NCBI RefSeq assembly: GCF_037940415.1
Contig: NZ_CP149798.1
Location: 6,605,001-6,669,000, forward strand
DNA: 64,000 nt
Origin: Streptomyces sp. f51
Lineage (GTDB): Bacteria; Actinomycetota; Actinomycetes; Streptomycetales; Streptomycetaceae
Direction: 5' to 3'
The notes under the pieces are model-generated. The model searched no databases and was not told where the DNA came from. It worked only from the letters and a program-made list of their open reading frames with translations. Within the stretch, counting starts at the first letter, position 1. Each line of letters begins with the position of its first letter. Below are positions 23,232 through 31,800 of the stretch, piece after piece. The translations under genes were made by a program, and so were the position numbers.

Positions 23232-25007
23232 ATGTCAGTCGCCCGCGACAAAACCGCACCCGGCCTGAGACTGGGCGCCGACCTCATCAGCGGCGCCCGC
23301 CTCCCCTTGGCCGTCGCAGCGCTGCTGGCGTTGATATCCGCTGCCGCGACACTGGCTGTGCCCCTGATGGTGAGAGACCTCGTCGAAGCCCTTTCCGACA
23401 CAGGCGGTCTCGTCCGGCCGGTCGCACTGATGACCGCCGTCGCTCTCGCCGGCGCCGGCGCCGCCACTGTCTCGGGATATCTGCTCGCCCGGGTCGGCGA
23501 GAAGATGATCCTGCGCCTGCGCTCCCGCGTCATGGAGCACACCATGCGCCTTCCGCTGCGCGTAGTGCGTACGCAGGGCCCCGGCAACCTCGTCGCGCGC
23601 GTCACCTCCGACGCCACGATGCTCCGTTCCGTCATCGACGTCGGGGCGATCCAACTGCCGCTGTCCGTCATCACCGTGATCGCCACCCTGATCGTCATGA
23701 GCGTCCTGGACTGGGTCCTCGTGCTGATCACCGTGGGATCCTTCGTGCTGGCCGGTGCCGTCATCGGGCTGGTCATCGTCCGGGTGCGCCGCAGCATCAA
23801 CGCCCAGCAGACCGCACTCGGTGAACTCGCCCAGCGATTCACCGCCACACTCGCGTCCCTGCCCACGATCAAGGCCTACCGCGCCGAGACCCACACCGCC
23901 CAGGGCCTGGCCCAAGACGCCGCCGACCTGACGGACTCCACACTCCACAGCGCCCGCCTACAGTCACTGATCGGCCCGGTGATGGGTCTGGGGCAGCAGA
24001 TCGCCCTGGTCAGCATCATCCTCGGCGGCGGTGCCCGCATGGCCTCCGGCGACCTGACCATGCCGGACTTCATCGCCTTCCTCCTGTTCCTGCTCCAGCT
24101 CGTCGCCCCGGTCGCCGTCGTCGCCTCCAGCATCGGCCAACTCCAGGCCGGCCTCGCCGCACGCTCGCGCTTCGACGACCTGCTCTCCCTGCCACAGGAG
24201 GCCGCGGGCACCGCCACCACCAGCCCGGTCCCCGTTCAGGGCGCCCCCGGCGTCGAGTTCTCCGACGTGACCTTCGCCTACGACGGCGAACCCGTCCTCG
24301 AAGACCTGACCTTTTCCGCCCCTCGACGCGGTCTCACTGCCCTCGTCGGGCACTCCGGCGCCGGCAAGTCCACCGTCCTGACCCTGGTCGAGCGCTTCAT
24401 GCACCCCGACCGGGGCACGATCCGCGTCCTGGGCCACGACCTGGACGGCTGGCCCTTGGACGACCTGCGGCGCAGGGTGGCCTACGTCGACCAGACCTTC
24501 ACCCTGCTCGAAGGCACCGTCCGCGACAACCTGCTGCTCGGCAGCGACACCCTCCTGGGCGACGACGCCCTGCTGGACGCCCTCGATGCCGTAGCCCTGC
24601 GCGACGAGGTCCTGCGGCTCCCGAACGGCCTCGACACCGTCCTCGGACGCGCCACCGACTTCTCCGGCGGCCAGCGCCAGCGCCTCGCCCTGGCCCGCGT
24701 CCTCCTCACCGACGCCGACGTGGTCCTGCTGGACGAACCGACCTCGCAACTGGACAGCATCAACGAGCAGCGGCTGCGCGACCTGGTCACCCGACTCGCC
24801 GAGGACCGAGCCCTGGTGGTCGTCGCCCACCGCCTCTCCACCGTCCAGCACGCCGACCACGTACTCGTCATGGACTCGGGCCGCGCTCTGGACGCCGGGA
24901 CGCACCCGGAACTGCTCGCCCGCTGCCCGCAGTACCAGGACCTGGTCCGCAACCAGCAGTGGTCGGCGGAAGCACACGCCGTCCCGTCCTGCGTCCCCGC
25001 CTCGTAA
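23232..25007 (+). CDS. ABC exporter, fused permease-ATPase
   Basis: This 591-residue half-transporter has six membrane segments in residues 20-300, including LPLAVAALLALISAAATLAV and SFVLAGAVIGLVIV. It has an ATPase domain with Walker A GHSGAGKST, signature FSGGQRQR (Phe in place of the usual Leu), Walker B DVVLLDEPT and the H-loop VAHRLST. There is no N-terminal peptidase C39 domain, so it does not cleave leaders itself. ATG 23232 is preceded by GGTGGAG. Its position at the edge of the lanthipeptide locus makes export of the mature peptide a reasonable inference, alongside the ABC-2 pair at 9522. Confidence 0.88.
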   Translation: MSVARDKTAPGLRLGADLISGARLPLAVAALLALISAAATLAVPLMVRDLVEALSDTGGLVRPVALMTAVALAGAGAATVSGYLLARVGEKMILRLRSRVMEHTMRLPLRVVRTQGPGNLVARVTSDATMLRSVIDVGAIQLPLSVITVIATLIVMSVLDWVLVLITVGSFVLAGAVIGLVIVRVRRSINAQQTALGELAQRFTATLASLPTIKAYRAETHTAQGLAQDAADLTDSTLHSARLQSLIGPVMGLGQQIALVSIILGGGARMASGDLTMPDFIAFLLFLLQLVAPVAVVASSIGQLQAGLAARSRFDDLLSLPQEAAGTATTSPVPVQGAPGVEFSDVTFAYDGEPVLEDLTFSAPRRGLTALVGHSGAGKSTVLTLVERFMHPDRGTIRVLGHDLDGWPLDDLRRRVAYVDQTFTLLEGTVRDNLLLGSDTLLGDDALLDALDAVALRDEVLRLPNGLDTVLGRATDFSGGQRQRLALARVLLTDADVVLLDEPTSQLDSINEQRLRDLVTRLAEDRALVVVAHRLSTVQHADHVLVMDSGRALDAGTHPELLARCPQYQDLVRNQQWSAEAHAVPSCVPAS

Positions 25008-25019
25008 GGAGCTCGCTCG

Positions 25020-25051
25020 CTGCCCCTGGCGCTGTCCGGCGCCAGGGGCAG
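25020..25051. terminator. 13-bp hairpin after the ABC exporter
   Basis: Arms 25020-25032 and 25039-25051 are exact complements with a TGTCCG loop, 12 bp after the stop codon. Confidence 0.78.
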
Positions 25052-25193
25052 GCCGCCTCGCTCAACCGAGACTCGGCCAGCGCCGTTCCCGGTTCTTCCT
25101 TCGAAGCCGCCGGACCAGAGGGGCCACGCCGCGTTCCGGGCGCGGGATGACCGGCTCCCCGCCTGTCCGCCCGCTTTCGGAGCGGTACGCGGT

Positions 25194-26402
25194 TCAGTCC
25201 CGGCGCGCCACCAGGCGGTAGGCGTTGGAGACGCCGAGCCGGTGCGCGAGGGGACGGACCGCGAACCGGTCCAGCAGCGTGCCCAGGACCAGGGCCGGGA
25301 TCCCCGCGACGAGCAGGGCCGTACGCCCGGCCCGGCGCAGCGCGCCCGGAGGCCTCGGCAGCCAGGGCGCGTCCTCGCGCGGAGCCGCGTGGTCCAGCGC
25401 CAGCCAGACAGCGGCGAGCAGGTCCACCGGATCGTGCGGCTCGGCATGCTGCCGCGCCACCACCGTGAACCCCAACTCCCCTAGCCTGTGCCGCAGATTG
25501 GCGACCGGTGCGAAGTGCAGATGCTGGGGCTGGAGCCAGGGCAGCCACCAGCGCCCCAGCAGCCGGGCGTAGCGGCTCTCGGGGTCGGGGACCTCGATGA
25601 GCAGATGGCCGCCGGGCCGCACCGCCTGCCACGCGGCCCTCAGTTCACGGTCGGGGTCGCTGCTGTGTTCCAGGTAGTGGAACATGCTCACCACGTCGTA
25701 GCGGGCGGCGAGTTCCGGTGCGAGGTCGGGAAAGGCGCCGCGGTAGCCGTGCTCCACCCGGCCCTCGCGGGCGGCGAGTTCGACGCCGTCCGTGAAGTCG
25801 AGACCGTCGAACGTCGTGCCGGGCAGCACCTCGCGGGCGGTCGCGCAGAAGTGGCCGTGCCCGGTGCCGACGTCGAGCCAGGTCTTCGGAGCGGAGTCGT
25901 ACGGCAGGATCGACTCGGCGCGGTCGCGGTACATCCCGGTGCGGCCCCCGAAGGTGTCGCCGAGTCTCTTCTCGCCGAGCCCGTCGTAGAAGTCGCGGTA
26001 GTAGAACTCCAGCCCGGCCTCGCTCAGCCGGGGGTTCTGGAAGACGTGCCCGCAGGCGTCGCACCTGTCGAGGACGAACCGGCCCGGCTTGTGCTGGAGC
26101 AGGTCGGTCGTGCGGAGGCGTGTCGTCAGCCGATCGGAGCCGCACCAAGGGCAGTTGGTCCGCGGCGGTTCGAAGAAGCGGTCCGTGCCCTGGGCGAGAT
26201 CGGTCAGATAGCGGGGGCGCAGCGCGGCCACCTGCTCGGCCCGGCTGGGCTCGCCGCCCGGCCTTTCGGGGTCGGGCCCGGGCGGCTGCTCGGGGGCCTG
26301 TCCGGCCAGTTCCCCGGCATCCTGTCCTGCCGGTTCGCCGGCGTCCCGCCCGGGCCGCCGCTCGTCGGCCTGCCCGGTCGGTCGGTCCGTCTGCTCACTC
26401 AT
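25194..26402 (-). CDS. class I SAM methyltransferase with N-terminal zinc ribbon
   Basis: This 402-residue protein begins with a charged, Gly/Pro-rich tail (1-60), then two CxxC pairs (CPWCGSD and CDACGHVFQNPRLS) forming a zinc ribbon. The SAM-binding motif WLDVGTGHGHF follows, with an acidic second motif (FDGLDFTDG). The order zinc ribbon then Methyltransf_23-like domain is typical of sugar or lipid methyltransferases in glycolipid and polyketide loci. ATG 26402 overlaps the glycosyltransferase stop. It is the last gene of the six-gene operon, so it may methylate the sugar or the lipid head. Confidence 0.82.
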   Translation of the reverse strand: MSEQTDRPTGQADERRPGRDAGEPAGQDAGELAGQAPEQPPGPDPERPGGEPSRAEQVAALRPRYLTDLAQGTDRFFEPPRTNCPWCGSDRLTTRLRTTDLLQHKPGRFVLDRCDACGHVFQNPRLSEAGLEFYYRDFYDGLGEKRLGDTFGGRTGMYRDRAESILPYDSAPKTWLDVGTGHGHFCATAREVLPGTTFDGLDFTDGVELAAREGRVEHGYRGAFPDLAPELAARYDVVSMFHYLEHSSDPDRELRAAWQAVRPGGHLLIEVPDPESRYARLLGRWWLPWLQPQHLHFAPVANLRHRLGELGFTVVARQHAEPHDPVDLLAAVWLALDHAAPREDAPWLPRPPGALRRAGRTALLVAGIPALVLGTLLDRFAVRPLAHRLGVSNAYRLVARRD

Positions 26403-27655
26403 CGCTGCTCCCAGGCGAGTTGTTCGAGGCTGTCCGCCGCCGCGGGTGCACCGCCGGCGGCGCGGAACGCCGTACCGATCCGTTCGGCGGCCGCGCGGTG
26501 ACCGGGTTCGTGCAGGACGGCGTCGAGCGCGCCGCCCAGCCGGGCCGCGGTCACCCGGCCGAACCTGACCCGGACGCCCGCCCCCGCGTCCACCACCTGA
26601 CCGGCCACCACCGGCTGGTCGTCGCGGATGGGCGCCACCACGAGCGGAATCCCGTGCCACAGCGCCTCGCACACGGTGTTGTGACCGGCGTGGCAGACCA
26701 CGGCGTCGACCCTTTCGAGCAGGGCGAGTTGGGGTACGGAGGGCAGGACCAGCAGATCCTTGTCGTGGCCGGGCGAGGGGTGACCGCCGTACGGAGCCCC
26801 GGTGCCGTCCGCCGAAAGGTTGTCGCCCCCTGACCGGGAGGGATCCGTGCCCAGCGTGTTCCCCGGGTCGAGGACGACCCCCTGCACCCGGTCGGCGCGT
26901 GCGCGCAGGGCCTCTCGGCAGACGTCGAGGAAGCGCCCGCCGACGTCCGCGTTCGCGGTGCCGAGCGTCACCAGCACCGTGGCCCGGCCGGGGTCGAGCC
27001 AGTCCCAGGGGAAGCCCGCCGCGGCGGCTCTGGCCGTGATCGAGGGGCCGACCCAGCGGATCGGGCCGCCCCGCGCGACGGCCGGCCGGCCGGCCAGCTC
27101 CACCGTGCTGAAGGCCAGCACTAGATGCGGCGAGAACCGCGGATCGGTGTCGCCCGCCGGATCCCCGACGGACCGGCGCAGGTCCGCCAGGCGCTCCGCC
27201 AGCCACTCCGTGACCCTCGGCAGCCCGGCCAGCGGGTCGGAGAACTCGGCCGAGGTGGTCGCCGAGGTGGCCCACGGCAGTCCCGCCCGCTCGGCGACCA
27301 GCCCACCCGCGAACGCCTGCTGGTCGGCGACGACCACGTCAGGACGGAACGCCTCGACCGCCGCCCGTACCCCCGGCGCCATGGCCTCGGCCAGCGGCAA
27401 CAGGTACCACTCCCACAGGAACTTCAGCGCCTCCGGACCCCGCAGGTCGGGTGGCCGTCGCGCCTCGTCCGCGCCCGGTACCGGTCCGGCGCACGGGAAC
27501 ACCGGGGCCCGGTCACCCGCGAGACGCCCCACGAGACCGGGGTCGGCGCAGGCCCACGCCACCCGGTGCCCGCGCGCGAGCAGCAGGTCGGCGACCCCGA
27601 CGGCCGGGTTGATGTGGCCGACCAACGGCGGTACCACGAACAGGAATCCGCTCAC
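26399..27655 (-). CDS. MGT-type (GT1) glycosyltransferase
   Basis: This 418-residue GT-B enzyme begins FLFVVPPLVGHINPAVGVAD, where the His of GHxxP is the likely catalytic base. The donor-binding half has VLVTLGTANADVGG and the CHAGHNTVCEALWHGIPLVV motif typical of GT1 macrolide and carotenoid glycosyltransferases. It is coupled to the hydrolase upstream (GTGA overlap) and the methyltransferase downstream. It would attach a sugar, probably from an NDP or UDP donor, to the lipid product of the PKS genes. No sugar-biosynthesis genes are present, so a common cellular nucleotide sugar is likely. Confidence 0.88.
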   Translation of the reverse strand: MSGFLFVVPPLVGHINPAVGVADLLLARGHRVAWACADPGLVGRLAGDRAPVFPCAGPVPGADEARRPPDLRGPEALKFLWEWYLLPLAEAMAPGVRAAVEAFRPDVVVADQQAFAGGLVAERAGLPWATSATTSAEFSDPLAGLPRVTEWLAERLADLRRSVGDPAGDTDPRFSPHLVLAFSTVELAGRPAVARGGPIRWVGPSITARAAAAGFPWDWLDPGRATVLVTLGTANADVGGRFLDVCREALRARADRVQGVVLDPGNTLGTDPSRSGGDNLSADGTGAPYGGHPSPGHDKDLLVLPSVPQLALLERVDAVVCHAGHNTVCEALWHGIPLVVAPIRDDQPVVAGQVVDAGAGVRVRFGRVTAARLGGALDAVLHEPGHRAAAERIGTAFRAAGGAPAAADSLEQLAWEQR

Positions 27656-28473
27656 CTCGCCTCGGCCCCCACACTTCGGTCCCGCGAAGTCCCCTGGATC
27701 AGCTCCAGGATGTGACCGCCCACGCTCCCCGCCGCCTCGACCAGGACCGAGTGCTCGTGCCCCGGGATCACCACGGTCCGGCAGTCGGGCAGCAACGACC
27801 CCAACCAGGGCGCGAGTTCGGCGAGGTCGGAGTCACCCCCGTACACGCCGAGCACGGGACGGCGCATCGCCGCGATCTGATCGTCCGTCAGGACACCGCT
27901 GGCCGGGATGTCCTGCCCGAGGGTGGTGTCCCGGGCGAGCCGGGCCGCGCCCCGGGCCAGCCGGGCCGTGTTGTGACCACGGTTCGCCGTGATCCAGGCG
28001 AGGGCGTCGCGTTCGTTGTGCGCCAGCTGGGCCATCACCCGGTCGAGGATGCCGCCGAGCTTCGACGCCCAGGCGGCGGTGGGCGGTTCGGACTCGATCA
28101 GGGTCACGCTGGCCACGCGCTCCGGGCTGCGGGCCGCGAAGCCGAAGGCGATCGTGCCGCCGTAGGAGTTGCCGACCAGGTGCACGGGGCCGGTCACCGC
28201 CAGCCGGTCGAGCAGCGCCCGGAGATCGTCGATGTTGTGGTCGAGGGTGTAGCCGTCGGGCGGGCGTTCACTGCGTCCGTGGCCCCGCAGGTCGTACATG
28301 ACGACGTCGAGGCCGGCCGCCGCGAAGGCCGGTGCCACGGTGAAGTAGTAGCTGGCCAGGCTGTCGGTGAGCAGGCCGTGGATCAGCACGGCGGTCGCGG
28401 TGGCCTCCTGCCCGTTCCGGGGGCCGATCCGCTGTACGTGCAACCGGAGTCCACCGGCGTCGACCATCGCCAT
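27652..28473 (-). CDS. alpha/beta hydrolase, possible product-release thioesterase
   Basis: This 273-residue alpha/beta hydrolase has the oxyanion region LIHGLLTDSLASYYF, the nucleophile elbow VGNSYGGTIAF (GNSYG), a probable acid in GVYGGDSDL and the catalytic His in PGHEHSVL. It lies 3 bp after the ACP stop and overlaps the glycosyltransferase start. In this operon it most likely releases the polyketide chain from the ACP or trims it. Confidence 0.85.
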   Translation of the reverse strand: MAMVDAGGLRLHVQRIGPRNGQEATATAVLIHGLLTDSLASYYFTVAPAFAAAGLDVVMYDLRGHGRSERPPDGYTLDHNIDDLRALLDRLAVTGPVHLVGNSYGGTIAFGFAARSPERVASVTLIESEPPTAAWASKLGGILDRVMAQLAHNERDALAWITANRGHNTARLARGAARLARDTTLGQDIPASGVLTDDQIAAMRRPVLGVYGGDSDLAELAPWLGSLLPDCRTVVIPGHEHSVLVEAAGSVGGHILELIQGTSRDRSVGAEAR

Positions 28474-28476
28474 GGG

Positions 28477-28812
28477 TCAGCTCTCCTCCGCCGCCTTCAG
28501 GCTGGTCACGACGTGGTCGACGAGCTGCCCGACGGTGAGCCCGATGATCTCGTCGAACTCCATCCCGGCCAGGAACTCGGCGAAGTTGACCCGCCCGCCG
28601 TACCGCTCCTCCAGCAGCCCCGAGAGCGTCACCAGGTCGATGCTCTCCAGCTCCAGATCGCGGTTGAACGTGGTCGCCATGCCGATCTCGACGTCGTCGA
28701 GGCCGTATTCGTCCTCCAGGAGCCGGGCGAGCAGTCCGGTGACGTCCGCGAGGACCAGGTCCGCGTCGGCGGGGCGGGGGGTGGCGTCCGCGGGGTGGGG
28801 GGTGGCTCTCAT
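28477..28812 (-). CDS. discrete acyl carrier protein
   Basis: This 111-residue protein has a PPII-like N-terminal tail of about 20 residues, then a four-helix ACP with the attachment Ser in the LELESIDLVTLSGLLEERYG segment (a variant of DSL/DSI). ATG 28812 overlaps the stop of the preceding PKS gene. With a PPTase domain at the end of that PKS, the operon can activate this carrier itself. Confidence 0.87.
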   Translation of the reverse strand: MRATPHPADATPRPADADLVLADVTGLLARLLEDEYGLDDVEIGMATTFNRDLELESIDLVTLSGLLEERYGGRVNFAEFLAGMEFDEIIGLTVGQLVDHVVTSLKAAEES

Positions 28813-31800
28813 GGGGCGTACTCCTCCTCGTGGGGGTGTCCCGTCGGTCCGATCGGTCCCGTGGTCCAGGCCACGACGTAGGCCCGGTCGGTCAGTCCCG
28901 GCGGGTTCGCGGCGGGCGCGCACCGCACCGCGTAGGCACGTTCCAGGCGCCCCGAGACGATCAGCTCGTCCCCGGCCGGTGCCGCCTCCAGCACGGCGAA
29001 GTCCCGTGGCCGGCCGCCGAAACCGGTGCCCTCCGCCTTCGCGACCGCCTCCTTGGCGGCCCAGAACCGGGTGAACCACAGGGCCTCGGTGCGGTCGTCG
29101 GTGCCTCCGCCGGTGGCGCACAGCGTGCGCAGCAGCCGCAGTTCGTCCGCGCCGAGCACCGTCGCCATCGCCTGCGGGTCGCGGGCCGTGACCTCCTCGA
29201 TGTCGATGCCGGGCCCGGGAGCGGGCGTGTGCGGCCGTACGATCGCCACGCCCGCCTCGGCGCGGTGGGCGAGCGAGACGTCCAGCGGGGGCAGTTCCCG
29301 ACCGTGCGCACCGGTGACGTACGGGCGGCCCATGCCGTCGTTGCGCACCCGCAGCTCCGCGGGGAACACCGGGCCCTCGCCGTGGTCCCACAGCCATTGC
29401 CGTACGGCGTCCTTGACCGCGATCCGGCCCAGCAACCACTGCCGCCGACCGCGCGGCGCGTGCCCGGCGTACTCCGAACGCTCCTGACCGCCCAGCGAGT
29501 TGCGCATGATCAGGTCGCGCGACGCCAGGTCCGGCCACCGTTCGTGCACCAGTGACCAGCCGCCCGGACGAGCCTCGGACAGGGTGTTGCGCTCGGGGAA
29601 GCGCTCCACCGGCCGGGTGTGCGGATCGTTGTCGAACCGGCGGTCCTGCCAGCCGCGCAGCTCCGCCCACACCGCCCCCGCCACCGAGAGCTGTACGTCG
29701 GCCTCCAGCACGGTGTCGGTGAGCGAGGTGATCCGCACCAGACACGCCACCTCCGTCCCCGGGGCGGGGTGCGGGCCGTGGAAGCGCATCTCCCGCATCC
29801 CGACCGGGAACACGACCGTCCGCTCGGAGCGGGTCGCCATGATCCAGTAGCCGAGGATCTGGCCGACGTTGTCCAGCAGGGCGCCGGGCGCCGCCGGGGC
29901 CGTGATGATCCCGCGGATGTGCCGCTCGCCGAGCGCGGTGAGCTCGGTGACTCCCTGGAACGCCGGACCGTGGAACATCCAGCGCTCGCCGTACAGTTGC
30001 GCCGCGGTGTGGCGGGGTGCGCGTTCGCTCGCGGGGTCGGTTCGCCAGCGGTCCGGCGGCGGGGCCGGGTAGCCGGTGGCGAGTTCGACGGTGGCGCGGG
30101 CCCGGGGGCCGAAGGACATGGCCAGACGGTCCGGTGCCACGGGCTCGGCCGTGACCCGTACGTCGACGGCGGGGGTGGCCGTCAGCCACTCCTCGAACCT
30201 GGCGCCGTGCACCGCGACCGGCACCTTGCCCGGCGCCGCGTCCCGGGCCGCTTCCATCAGGTGGTGCACGATCGTGGTCGCCGGGACGACCGGCCAGCGG
30301 TCGGCCACGTCCGGCCAGTCGGCCCGCTGGGGGAAGAAGCAGTGGTCGAGCAGGTACGGCATGGTCTCCGGAGAGACGCGGACGACCGAGGTGCCTAGCG
30401 GGGCGTCCGTCGGCGCGTCGCCGACGGACGTTCGCGTCTCGGTGGCGGGGGTGGGGGCGTGGACTGTTGCCGTGGCGGGGGCGGGCGGAGTGGGTGTGGC
30501 GGCCGGCCGGCGGGCGGGTCGCGCGGCGATGAGCGCCGCCGCCGTGTCCGCGGTGTCCCGCAGCAGCGCGTCCAGTTCGGCGGCGCCGGGGAAGCGGTCG
30601 GTGAGCCCACTCAGCGGGCCCGGCGCGTATCGGGTGCCGGCGTCGGGAGAGGGGAGAGCAGTCCTCAACTCTGCTCGCAGAGGGCCCAGTTCAGGGCCGG
30701 CGAGCGAGATCAGCGCACCGTCCAGGTCGAGACGCACGGGCGGTCGCCCCGACGGCGTGCCACCCTCGCCGGATCCGGCCCGGGCTCCGGCGCGGCCGTC
30801 GTCGGGTCTGGACCCGACTCCTGAAGTGGTGTCCGTACGGGGTCCGGTGGGCAGGGCGGGAGCGACGGCCGCCCCCGCCGTCCACAGCGCGGCCGCCACC
30901 CGGCGCAACTGGGCGAGGCCGGTCCGGTGGGGGGAGTTGGCGGCCACGGTCAGATGGTCGCGGTCGCCGAGGGTGTCGCCCACGAGCGACCCGACCTGTC
31001 CAGGGCCCACCTGGACGAAGGTCCGGTGCCCCGCCGCGTAAAGGGCCTCGGTCAACTGACGGAAGCGCACGGGTTCCAGCAGATGACGGACGAACAGATC
31101 ACGTACCTCCGCCTCCCGTTCGGGGAACGGCGCCGCGGTCGTCCCCGACCACACCGGAACGGTCGCCGGATGCAGCCGGAACCGCTGGGCCGCCTGTCTG
31201 ATCGGCCCGAGATAGGGCGCCAGCATGGGCGTGTGGAAGCCGGACCGGAACGGCAGCACCTGGCCGAGCACACCACGGGCCCGGAACGCCCGGACGAAAT
31301 CCGCGACCGCGGCGTCCGGCCCGCACACCATCGACTGGCCCGGCGCGTTGTCGTGGGAGAGCACCAGCCCTGCGCCCGCGAACTCCTCTTCCAAGGCGGC
31401 CAGTACGCGCTCCGCGGGCGCGCCGACGGCGCCGAACGCGAGACCCGGCACCGTCACCGTGTCCGGATCGAAGCCCGCCATGAAGGCGTCGACCTCGTCC
31501 CCGGAGTACAGCCCGGCCACCGTCATCGCGGTCCACTCGCCGACGCTGTGCCCGGCGACCGCGTCCGGCACGACACCCAGGCGGCGCAGCGCCGCGTCGA
31601 GCAGGCGTCCCACGGCCACCACGCCGAGGCCGTGCCGGCCCACGTCGCCGACATGGCCGCCCTCGTGCGCCGTCCGGGGCAGTCCGAAGTGCGCGGCCAC
31701 GTCGTCGACGCGCGCGGAGAACTCGCTCTCCAGACCGGGGAAGACGAAGGCGAGCTTGCCGTGCCCGGGACCGAGCAGGGGGCCGGGCCGGAACCAGACG

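Noticed and set aside
26403..27275. N-terminal extension of the methyltransferase frame
   Set aside because: The same DNA is the glycosyltransferase gene in another frame with clear GT1 motifs; the extension is Arg/Gly/Pro-rich shadow sequence.
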